DNA from: Fidelibacterota bacterium | Lineage (GTDB): Bacteria > Fidelibacterota > Fidelibacteria > Fidelibacterales > Fidelibacteraceae | DNA length: 5,738 nt | NCBI GenBank assembly: GCA_030620575.1 | Contig: JAUXEL010000107.1 | Coordinates: forward strand, 1 to 5,738 | Reading direction: 5' to 3' | Part shown: piece by piece, positions 1 through 5,321 of the stretch | How the letters are laid out: the number at the start of each line of letters is the position of its first letter | Numbering within the stretch: the stretch's first letter is position 1 | Translations under genes and position numbers: made by a program | The notes under the pieces: model-generated | What the model saw: the letters and a program-made list of their open reading frames with translations, nothing else | Told to the model about the DNA's origin: nothing | The model's database searches: none

Positions 1-941
1 ACCAACCCCGTATTGAACGGCACTTTGAAGCCATGTTGGTCTGGATGGATGAAGAAGATATGAACCCGAACATGCATTTTATTATCAAGCAAACCACCAA
101 TACATCCAAAGCCAGAATTGATACCATTCGCTATAAAATTGATGTTAATACTCTGCATCATGCCGAAGCGGATCATTTTAAATTAAACGAAATCGGCCGG
201 GTGGTAATCACTGCCAGTAAACCCCTTTTCTTTGATACCTATGCAAAGAACCGGGAAACAGGATCCTTTATTCTGATTGATCCTGTAACCCACAATACCT
301 CTGCAGTGGGAATGATCATTGACCGGATCAGCAGTGAAGATATGCCTAATCGCATTTCGGCAACTGACCAAAAAAAGATCGCCGAAGGAGAAAGTCTTGT
401 CAGTAAGAATAAACGTGAAGAGAAATACCAACAACGCGGTCAAACCATCTGGATTACCGGATTGCACGGTAGCGGAAAAACAGATGTTGCTTATATGCTG
501 GAAAAACGGCTTTTTGATCTGGGTTATGTAACAGTCCTTCTTGATGGTCATAATGTGCGCTCGGGCTTATCCCGGGAACTGGACTTCTCGTCCACAGATC
601 GCGCGGAACACCTGCGGCGTGTTGCTGAAGTTTGTAATCTGCTCAATGAGCAGGGAATTATTACCATCTGCACATTTATTTCCCCCCTGGAATCCACCCG
701 GAAACAGATTGCCGAAATTATTGGAAAGCAACGCTTCAAGCTTATTTACATGGCAGCTGATCTTGAGGCAAGCCGGAAGAACAAGCCGGACCTGTATCGC
801 TTAGCTGAACAAGGGAAAATTCAACATTTGGCCGGAATAGACAGACCCTATGAAGCACCAGAACATCCTGATCTTATAATGCAAGTCGGGAACAAAGATG
901 TTGAAAAAATTATTGAATTAATTCAGAACCCAAGTAAGTAA
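1..941 (+). CDS. cysNC: Bifunctional sulfate adenylyltransferase subunit 1 / adenylylsulfate kinase (CysN-CysC fusion), 3' part
   Basis: Two-domain enzyme of sulfate activation in the cytoplasm. CysN, the GTPase subunit, works with CysD to make APS from ATP and sulfate; the CysC domain phosphorylates APS to PAPS. The reading frame is open from base 3 and runs through the ATG at 33, so the true start and the GTPase domain lie upstream. Numbering from the codon at 33, residues 1-105 match the CysN C-terminal beta-barrels ('AMLVWMDEE', 'RIDTIRYKIDVN', 'LNEIGRVVI', 'GSFILIDP'). A charged linker spans about 105-135, followed by APS kinase at about 136-300. The Walker A motif is GLHGSGKT (143-150), and DGHNVR (171-176), TFISP (214-218) and GIDRPYEAPE (268-277) are further CysC landmarks. 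Several canonical positions differ: DGDN reads DGHN, ENIRR reads EHLRR, and RDPKGLYKKAR reads RKNKPDLYRLAE. From memory this is a coherent CysC subfamily rather than decay. A cysD gene is expected upstream. The stop at 939-941 is one base before the next gene. Confidence 0.95.
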   Translation, partial: QPRIERHFEAMLVWMDEEDMNPNMHFIIKQTTNTSKARIDTIRYKIDVNTLHHAEADHFKLNEIGRVVITASKPLFFDTYAKNRETGSFILIDPVTHNTSAVGMIIDRISSEDMPNRISATDQKKIAEGESLVSKNKREEKYQQRGQTIWITGLHGSGKTDVAYMLEKRLFDLGYVTVLLDGHNVRSGLSRELDFSSTDRAEHLRRVAEVCNLLNEQGIITICTFISPLESTRKQIAEIIGKQRFKLIYMAADLEASRKNKPDLYRLAEQGKIQHLAGIDRPYEAPEHPDLIMQVGNKDVEKIIELIQNPSK

Positions 942-942
942 T

Positions 943-2073
943 ATGGATATTATCAAGAACGATCAAAAAGGTAAAAAGAAAAGATATACGATCAGCCAAC
1001 ATCAATTGTATCTGGTGCGCCCGAATGTGTGGCGAAAATTAAAACATGAAAATACTATCGATGAACGTTACCGCCCAATGGCACGACGGATCGCGTTTAT
1101 GAGTTACTTAAGCCGACCGCTTCAATGGTTACAGATACAATTCAATCGCAAAAAAATTAAACGCATAAACTACAAAGATCAAGCCCCGGTATTTATTATT
1201 GGTCATTGGCGCAGCGGGACCACATTCCTGCATAATCTCATGCATAAAGACAAACAATTCGGTTATCTTTGCAATTATCAGACCTTTGTTTTTACCGTTG
1301 CATTATTGAGCAAAAAACTGGTCCGTGCTTTATCTCGTCCCTTTTTCCCCAAAGAACGCTCACAAGACAATGTAAAGGTTTCCCCCTATTATCCTGCAGA
1401 GGAAGAACAACCTTTTACGATGATTTCATCCCGTTCGGGAATGCACACCTTTTTCTTTCCACGCAATCGCATGTATTTTGATAAGTATAATATTTTTAAG
1501 GGGATTACAAAAAAAGAAAAGAAGTTGTGGCAACGAGATTATCTGTATCTGCTAAAGAATATCAGCCTGTATAATGACAATAAACCGCTACTTTTAAAAA
1601 ATCCTCACAACACCGGACGAGTAAAAGAATTATTGGAATTATTTCCCAATGCCAAATTTATTTATTTGCACAGGGATCCCTATACGATATTCTTATCTAC
1701 CTTACATATGTATGATAAAGTGGTTCGAACACAGTTTTTTCATGATGTTAGCGATGAGGAAATTCAGGATTTAGTTTGTTATGTAGCCCGTGAGACCCTG
1801 AGAAAATATCAGGATGACCGCCATTTGGTTCCCGAAGGTAATTTGATCGAAGTACCTTATACCGAATTGGCCGAACATCCCTATGAAACAGTAAAAAATA
1901 TCTATAAGACATTGAACTTATCCGGCTTCAAAGAAGCAGAGCCTGCGATCAAAAAACATATTAATTCTGTAAAGGAATATAAAAAAAATATCTTTAAAGA
2001 ATTATCACCCGAAATAAAAACGCGTATAAAAAAAGAACTGGGATTCTATCTTGAAGAATTTGGATACGAATAA
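943..2073 (+). CDS. PAPS-dependent sulfotransferase (Sulfotransfer_3-like)
   Basis: A 376-residue protein that should transfer sulfate from PAPS to a hydroxyl or amino group of an unidentified acceptor such as a glycan, lipid or small molecule. The 5'-phosphosulfate loop is GHWRSGTTFLHNL at residues 87-99, directly after a hydrophobic strand (PVFIIG). The 3'-phosphate-binding motif is YLHRDPYTIFLSTL at 241-254, with Arg244 and Ser252 as the expected ligands, preceded by LLLKNPHNTGR (216-226), typical of this sulfotransferase group. The N-terminal 80 residues are basic and partly amphipathic (about 50-70), with no clear signal peptide, so a cytoplasmic or membrane-peripheral location is likely. 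The ATG follows the cysNC stop by one base and no good Shine-Dalgarno sequence is visible, which suggests translational coupling and one transcript. This context supports PAPS being made for this enzyme. Family assignment is firm; the acceptor is unknown. Confidence 0.93.
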   Translation: MDIIKNDQKGKKKRYTISQHQLYLVRPNVWRKLKHENTIDERYRPMARRIAFMSYLSRPLQWLQIQFNRKKIKRINYKDQAPVFIIGHWRSGTTFLHNLMHKDKQFGYLCNYQTFVFTVALLSKKLVRALSRPFFPKERSQDNVKVSPYYPAEEEQPFTMISSRSGMHTFFFPRNRMYFDKYNIFKGITKKEKKLWQRDYLYLLKNISLYNDNKPLLLKNPHNTGRVKELLELFPNAKFIYLHRDPYTIFLSTLHMYDKVVRTQFFHDVSDEEIQDLVCYVARETLRKYQDDRHLVPEGNLIEVPYTELAEHPYETVKNIYKTLNLSGFKEAEPAIKKHINSVKEYKKNIFKELSPEIKTRIKKELGFYLEEFGYE

Positions 2074-2087
2074 TAGAAGAATAAGAA

Positions 2088-2119
2088 GTTTAGGGGTTTA
2101 GGAGTTTAGAGGTTTAGGC
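2088..2119. repeat. 8-bp tandem repeat GTTTAGNN, four copies
   Basis: GTTTAG begins at 2088, 2096, 2104 and 2112, an exact 8-bp period with units GTTTAGGG, GTTTAGGA, GTTTAGAG and GTTTAGGC. It starts 15 bases after the sulfotransferase stop codon. The same repeat resumes at 2199, on the other side of a GC-rich element. It is noncoding, and its function is unknown. Confidence 0.85.
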
Positions 2120-2195
2120 CTGCTCTCCGAGACTTGTCGGGCGTAACGTAGTGAAGACTGAAGCCCCGATCCCTCGGGGCGAAGGAGGGGGGCTA
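2120..2195. other. GC-rich palindromic intergenic element
   Basis: This segment separates two blocks of the GTTTAG repeat. It contains a perfect 7-bp stem with a 4-base loop, GCCCCGA-TCCC-TCGGGGC (2163-2180), and a weaker stem CCGA/TCGG at 2127-2140. No T-run follows the strong stem on either strand, so it is not a standard intrinsic terminator, although it could block or stabilise the 3' ends of the two converging transcripts. Its composition is clearly more GC-rich than the flanking repeat. It resembles a dispersed palindromic repeat unit (REP-like), but only one copy is in the window, so that class is inference. Confidence 0.5.
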
Positions 2196-2198
2196 GAA

Positions 2199-2214
2199 GT
2201 TTAGGAGTTTAGTT
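2199..2214. repeat. 8-bp tandem repeat GTTTAGNN, two further copies
   Basis: GTTTAG begins at 2199 and 2207, again 8 bp apart. The ten bases GAAGTTTAGG at 2196-2205 also occur at the start of the left block (2085-2094). The two blocks therefore look like one repeat tract interrupted by, or duplicated around, the palindromic element. The tract ends about 10 bases from the stop codon of the minus-strand hydrolase gene. Confidence 0.75.
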
Positions 2215-2222
2215 TCTCAATT

Positions 2223-3911
2223 TTATTTTACTAATTGCATTTTTTTCACAGTAAGACCATCTTTACCTTGTACCCGACATAAATAGATACCGCTTGAGTA
2301 TTCCTTAGCATTCCAGAATATCGTATATTCTCCCGCTTGCTGCGTTTTCTGCAGAAGTGTCTGAACCTTTTCTCCACGATGATTATAAATACTTATTTCC
2401 ACCATTTCATCCCGAATTAAGCGGTAGGGGATAACTGTACCTGCATTAAAAGGATTTGGGTAGTTTTGATATAAGTAAAAACCTGCAGAACGGGATGATT
2501 CTGAAATCTCCACCGCAGTTTCAGGTCCGTAACGCAATACTGTGACGCTCATCGGGGGACAACTGATCGTAAGGATCTCTTCCGTCTCGCTACAACTTAA
2601 CATATCCATGGAGGTTTCAATGCGATCAGCATCGAAGCGGTACAATTTGTAGTGATTCATGTTTTCCGGGGTTTGTACGCTAATGGTTTTGGTTTCCTGA
2701 TATTTGTTGATCAATACAACCCGGACATTATCGTCTGAATTTTTAATGGCAAAAGGCTGTACACTATAGCAATCCACATTCATTCCACCATGATGAGCAA
2801 CTGTCTTAGGAGTTTCTGTGCTTTGCGCATCGATCAGCACCGAGCCCGGTGTAACATCCGCGGTTTCAATAAGAAAACGCCAGCAGTAATAGGGCGGATT
2901 TTCCTCAAAGTCGGGATACCAACGCAGAACACCGTAACCGCCAAGGGTTTTCCAGTGTAGTGTGATATCGTAATTGCCTTTTGCGCTATGTAATTTTGCG
3001 GCGGCATGATAAATGCCCGCGAATAAATTTGTGTTACGCGGATCGGTCCACAATTCACCTTGATATTGCCAAAGTCCGTTAACATTGTAGGCGTCCAGTA
3101 CCAACATATCAGGAGAATTGTTGCCCATCATTTCCCTGATTTTATTCGGACCTTCTTCGTACCAGATCGTATGATCCATTACATCCGCATCGCCTTCTTC
3201 CGGATCCCAGGTGATGAATTGATTGACCGAAATAAAATCAAGTAAGGTCGCACCGCCGGGTTCGGCAATAACGTAGTTTCCCCAGTGTCCATTCTCCCAG
3301 CCACTGTATCCGGAGGGACCGCCGCAAAGCAAGTTCGGATTCACGTTCTTGATTTCAGTAGCAGCTGCTACATAGAGTTCAGCGCATTGTTTGAAGGTCA
3401 TGTAATCATCGCGGTCAGGGAATAAATAATTTACTTCATCAAACATCAGAAACATCTTGACCCGATCCTGGTAACGCGTGGCAAGTCCACTGGCAGTAAT
3501 CCGCCATTCCGCGACGGCGGTGTCATTGTTCCACCAACCATCTTCAGGAGTGCCGGTAAACCAATCGTGTGATTGGAATAGACAAAGAATGATTTCATAT
3601 CCCAAATCATGCACTTCATTGATCTGTTGATCCAGAATTGTCCAATCCCATACGCCGGGTTCCGGATGAAAATCTTCGGGATAGGCCCAAAGACGCAACC
3701 ATTTTAAATCCAGTTTTTCCAGTTTGTTCAATGCTATAGTATCGTTGTAGGTATTTTTACTATACGCAATGCCGTAAAAATCTTCTGTGAAAGTAAACAG
3801 CTCAGTATCCCGAATACTGATATATATGGAATCCGACGCCTGCAGAAATGGAGAGCAAAGAAGAACAAGCGTAAGAATAAAAACATTGACACCGCAAAAA
3901 GATTTTTTCAT
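2223..3911 (-). CDS. Secreted clan-A-like glycoside hydrolase (GH39-type barrel) with T9SS type A sorting domain
   Basis: A 562-residue exported protein, probably a polysaccharide-active enzyme at the cell surface or in the medium. Residues 1-25 form a signal peptide (MKKS start, hydrophobic LTLVLLCS core, cleavage likely after LQA). Residues about 40-350 look like a TIM barrel of the GH39/GH5 type: WLRLWAYPEDF (71-81), GVWDWTILDQQI (86-97), MFDEVN (156-161) at the acid/base strand, DFISVNQF (225-232) and LVLDAYN (270-276) at the nucleophile strand. Glu159 fits the acid/base. The expected nucleophile Glu is Asp273, which is unusual. Residues about 365-460 form a beta-sandwich like those beside GH39/GH51 barrels. 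Residues 479-562 are the T9SS type A domain, with YQNYPNPFNAG and a terminal KMQLVK, expected to be removed or anchored after outer-membrane export. The Shine-Dalgarno is weak (GAAAGA, 7 bases before the ATG). Substrate cannot be named, and the exact GH family is uncertain. Confidence 0.85.
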   Translation of the reverse strand: MKKSFCGVNVFILTLVLLCSPFLQASDSIYISIRDTELFTFTEDFYGIAYSKNTYNDTIALNKLEKLDLKWLRLWAYPEDFHPEPGVWDWTILDQQINEVHDLGYEIILCLFQSHDWFTGTPEDGWWNNDTAVAEWRITASGLATRYQDRVKMFLMFDEVNYLFPDRDDYMTFKQCAELYVAAATEIKNVNPNLLCGGPSGYSGWENGHWGNYVIAEPGGATLLDFISVNQFITWDPEEGDADVMDHTIWYEEGPNKIREMMGNNSPDMLVLDAYNVNGLWQYQGELWTDPRNTNLFAGIYHAAAKLHSAKGNYDITLHWKTLGGYGVLRWYPDFEENPPYYCWRFLIETADVTPGSVLIDAQSTETPKTVAHHGGMNVDCYSVQPFAIKNSDDNVRVVLINKYQETKTISVQTPENMNHYKLYRFDADRIETSMDMLSCSETEEILTISCPPMSVTVLRYGPETAVEISESSRSAGFYLYQNYPNPFNAGTVIPYRLIRDEMVEISIYNHRGEKVQTLLQKTQQAGEYTIFWNAKEYSSGIYLCRVQGKDGLTVKKMQLVK

Positions 3912-3970
3912 AAATAATCTTTCATATACTCATCCCTAACTTACAAATAAAGACAACCCGAAGCGATAAG

Positions 3971-4000
3971 AATATAAAAACTTGAGGCAAGTTTTTGCAA
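3971..4000 (-). promoter_or_regulatory. Possible promoter of the hydrolase gene
   Basis: Read on the minus strand, TTGCAA (3995-4000) is followed by an 18-base spacer and TATATT (3971-3976), a 4/6 and 5/6 match to sigma-70-type -35 and -10 boxes. Transcription would begin about 50 bases before the ATG at 3911. The spacer is filled by a perfect inverted repeat. Promoter consensus in this lineage is uncertain, and AT-rich DNA gives chance matches. Confidence 0.3.
3976..3996. repeat. Perfect 9-bp inverted repeat
   Basis: AAAAACTTG-AGG-CAAGTTTTT is a perfect palindrome with a 3-base loop. Transcribed from either strand it gives a hairpin ending in a U-tract, so it could be a weak bidirectional terminator for carbamate kinase mRNA, although each arm has only two G/C bases. 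It also sits exactly between the candidate -35 and -10 boxes of the hydrolase gene, so an operator role is the alternative. Confidence 0.6.
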
Positions 4001-4014
4001 TAACCAGCTTAAAT

Positions 4015-4057
4015 AAAAGCTTTTCTCGTTAAAAAGCTTTTCTCGTTAAAAAGCTTT
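4015..4057. repeat. 17-bp tandem repeat, two full copies and a partial third
   Basis: The unit AAAAGCTTTTCTCGTTA occurs at 4015-4031 and 4032-4048 without mismatch, followed by AAAAGCTTT at 4049-4057. Each unit starts with the palindrome AAAAGCTTTT (the third copy only in part). The tract lies between the carbamate kinase stop and the hydrolase promoter region. It could be array-like binding sites or a replication-slippage product. Confidence 0.85.
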
Positions 4058-4067
4058 AAAAACAGCT

Positions 4068-4092
4068 AAAAAATCTTGGGGGGAAGTTTTTT
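4068..4092 (-). terminator. Weak terminator-like hairpin after carbamate kinase
   Basis: On the minus strand, two bases after the stop codon, A6-CTT-C6-AAG-A-T6 can fold with a CTT/AAG and A6/T6 stem, one bulged A and a C6 loop, ending in a U-tract. The stem holds a single G/C pair, so strength is doubtful. Confidence 0.3.
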
Positions 4093-4094
4093 GG

Positions 4095-5033
4095 TCAATT
4101 CGATATTAAGGTCCCAACCTCTCCGGACATGGCCAAATGCGCTTTCCCGAGAGAAGTAATGACTGCCTTACGATTTTTGCCCGATTCCACAAAACGGATG
4201 GCGGCTTCTATTTTCGGTAACATACTGCCGGGAGAGAATTGCCCTTCTTTCGCATAATACCGGGCTTCTTTAACTGTCATTTTCTTAATATCTTGTTGCT
4301 CTTTTGTCCCAAAGTGAAGGGATACACAGTCAACCGCAGTAAGGATGAACAAATAATTTGCTCCCACCAATTCCGCCAGCATCGCTGCGGTAAAATCCTT
4401 ATCAATGACTGCGGGAATACCTTGATAATTGCCGGTTTCATCCTTTATGACCGGGATACCGCCGCCGCCACAGGCAATAACGATAAATTTATGATCAAGC
4501 AAATTGAGGATAGAGTCCTGTTCAACAATAAATTTTGGTTTAGGCGATGCTACAACCCGTCGCCAGCCACGTCCGGCATCTTCTTTAAATACCTGATCGG
4601 GATGTGCGTTCATGATTGCCCGGGCTTCCGCCTCGGTGTAAAAGTCGCCAATTGGCTTGGAAGGAGAAGTAAAACCGGGATCGTTTTTGTCCACCTCCAC
4701 TTGAGAAATTACTGTGGAAACATGCCAGGGCATACCGAGTCGCCGCAGTTCTTTCTTAATGCCCTTTTGCAAATGATAACCGATATAACCCTGACTCATT
4801 GCGGTACATTCCTGAAGCTCCAGGCGGCAAATGCGATCTGCATTCGAAGCCCCGTATTCAAATGCTTTATATATCATACCAACCTGCGGTCCGTTTCCGT
4901 GAGTCAGGATGATCTTATGTCCCTGTGTGATCAAATCCACCAGAGAGGGAACTGCTTTATCAATATTTATCTGTTGTTCTTCAGGCGTATTTCCCAAAGC
5001 GTTGCCGCCGAGTGCGATGGTGATGATCTTCAT
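4095..5033 (-). CDS. arcC: Carbamate kinase
   Basis: Cytoplasmic enzyme interconverting carbamoyl phosphate + ADP and carbamate + ATP, usually run toward ATP as the last step of arginine, agmatine or purine catabolism. The product is 312 residues, the normal family length. Family motifs are IALGGNAL (6-13), THGNGPQVG (44-52), IACGGGGIPV (186-195), DKDFTAAMLAELV (211-223), LTAVDCV (231-237) and FSPGSMLPKIEAA (266-278), so all main substrate and nucleotide loops appear intact. The frame is open to a further ATG at 5099, but the ATG at 5033 is chosen because it starts with the family N-terminus MKIITIALGG and has AAGGAG five bases upstream. The extra upstream codons encode a repeat-derived FVRFVRF stretch. 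No arginine deiminase or ornithine carbamoyltransferase gene is within view, so the pathway that feeds it is unknown. Nothing is close enough to form an operon with it. Confidence 0.97.
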   Translation of the reverse strand: MKIITIALGGNALGNTPEEQQINIDKAVPSLVDLITQGHKIILTHGNGPQVGMIYKAFEYGASNADRICRLELQECTAMSQGYIGYHLQKGIKKELRRLGMPWHVSTVISQVEVDKNDPGFTSPSKPIGDFYTEAEARAIMNAHPDQVFKEDAGRGWRRVVASPKPKFIVEQDSILNLLDHKFIVIACGGGGIPVIKDETGNYQGIPAVIDKDFTAAMLAELVGANYLFILTAVDCVSLHFGTKEQQDIKKMTVKEARYYAKEGQFSPGSMLPKIEAAIRFVESGKNRKAVITSLGKAHLAMSGEVGTLISN

Positions 5034-5038
5034 CAAAT

Positions 5039-5044
5039 CTCCTT
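5039..5044 (-). promoter_or_regulatory. Ribosome binding site deciding the arcC start
   Basis: AAGGAG on the minus strand lies five bases (ATTTG) before the ATG at 5033. It is the best Shine-Dalgarno match in front of any gene start in the window and rules in favour of this start over the longer reading frame from 5099. Confidence 0.85.
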
Positions 5045-5071
5045 GTTCCCTGATGTCAGTTTTTTCATTAA

Positions 5072-5136
5072 AGCGAACAAAGCGGACAAAAGCCCACATT
5101 TTTCACATTTGATCATTTATTATTTTAGCGAACAAA
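5072..5136. repeat. Three copies of AGCGRACAA in the arcC leader
   Basis: AGCGAACAA (5072-5080) and AGCGGACAA (5081-5089) are head to tail, and AGCGAACAA recurs at 5127-5135. All are in the same orientation, upstream of the arcC ribosome binding site. On the minus strand they read TTGTTCGCT/TTGTCCGCT, and CAAATTTA at 5133-5140, which is TAAATTTG on that strand, matches the TAnnTTTG -7 element known from Bacteroidetes; that promoter reading is weak. The rest of the 5034-5321 gap holds the terminator and T-rich repeat listed separately and no gene. Confidence 0.55.
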
Positions 5137-5213
5137 TTTAATATGAAATGAAATAAAATCCTAATTAGAAGTGAAAGGAGGAAGAAGATATAAGTGATAA
5201 GTAATTTATAACT

Positions 5214-5252
5214 AAAAACCCCTTCTTCATCTTTCGAAAAGGAAAGGGTTTT
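5214..5252 (-). terminator. Probable bidirectional intrinsic terminator
   Basis: AAAACCC (5215-5221) pairs with GGGTTTT (5246-5252), with an inner TTTCGAAA palindrome at 5232-5239 that can extend the structure. On the minus strand the hairpin ends in GGGTTTTT, about 70-105 bases after the stop of the FG-GAP/T9SS gene, which is where its transcript should end. It also has a T-rich tail on the + strand, but no + strand gene lies nearby. Confidence 0.55.
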
Positions 5253-5284
5253 ATTTATGTTGAGATTTAAAGTCTCATATTATT

Positions 5285-5320
5285 CTTAGTGTCTTTGGTT
5301 TCTTTGTGTCTTTGTGTGAG
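5285..5320. repeat. Degenerate TCTTTG(T/G)G repeat next to the T9SS gene stop
   Basis: TCTTTG occurs at 5292, 5301 and 5309 (spacing 9 and 8) inside a T/G-rich tract that ends one base from the stop codon of the FG-GAP/T9SS gene. Its other strand reads as an ACAAAGACACAAAG-type string, a class of simple dispersed intergenic repeat I recall from many environmental bacterial genomes. It is noncoding. Confidence 0.55.
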
Positions 5321-5321
5321 G

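Noticed and set aside
33..35. ATG at 33 as the start of cysNC
   Set aside because: The frame stays open to base 3 and the upstream codons (QPRIERHFEA) continue CysN homology, so this Met is internal.
183..551. 122-codon open frame on the minus strand inside cysNC
   Set aside because: It overlaps a conserved CysN-CysC coding region on the opposite strand and its product has no recognisable motif.
2163..2180. Strong GC hairpin as an intrinsic terminator
   Set aside because: Neither strand has a T-run after the stem, so it is described as a palindromic element instead.
4015..4057. 17-bp repeats as a CRISPR fragment
   Set aside because: The units are head to tail with no spacers, too short, and no cas gene is present.
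4239..5141. 300-codon open frame on the + strand
   Set aside because: It is antisense to the clearly recognisable arcC, its translation is rich in Cys, His, Phe and Ile with no family motif, and no ribosome binding site supports it.
5174..5211. Perfect AAAGGAGG on the + strand suggesting a small gene
   Set aside because: The nearby GTG at 5194 gives only five codons before a stop and the ATG near 5257 only ten, so no credible peptide follows.
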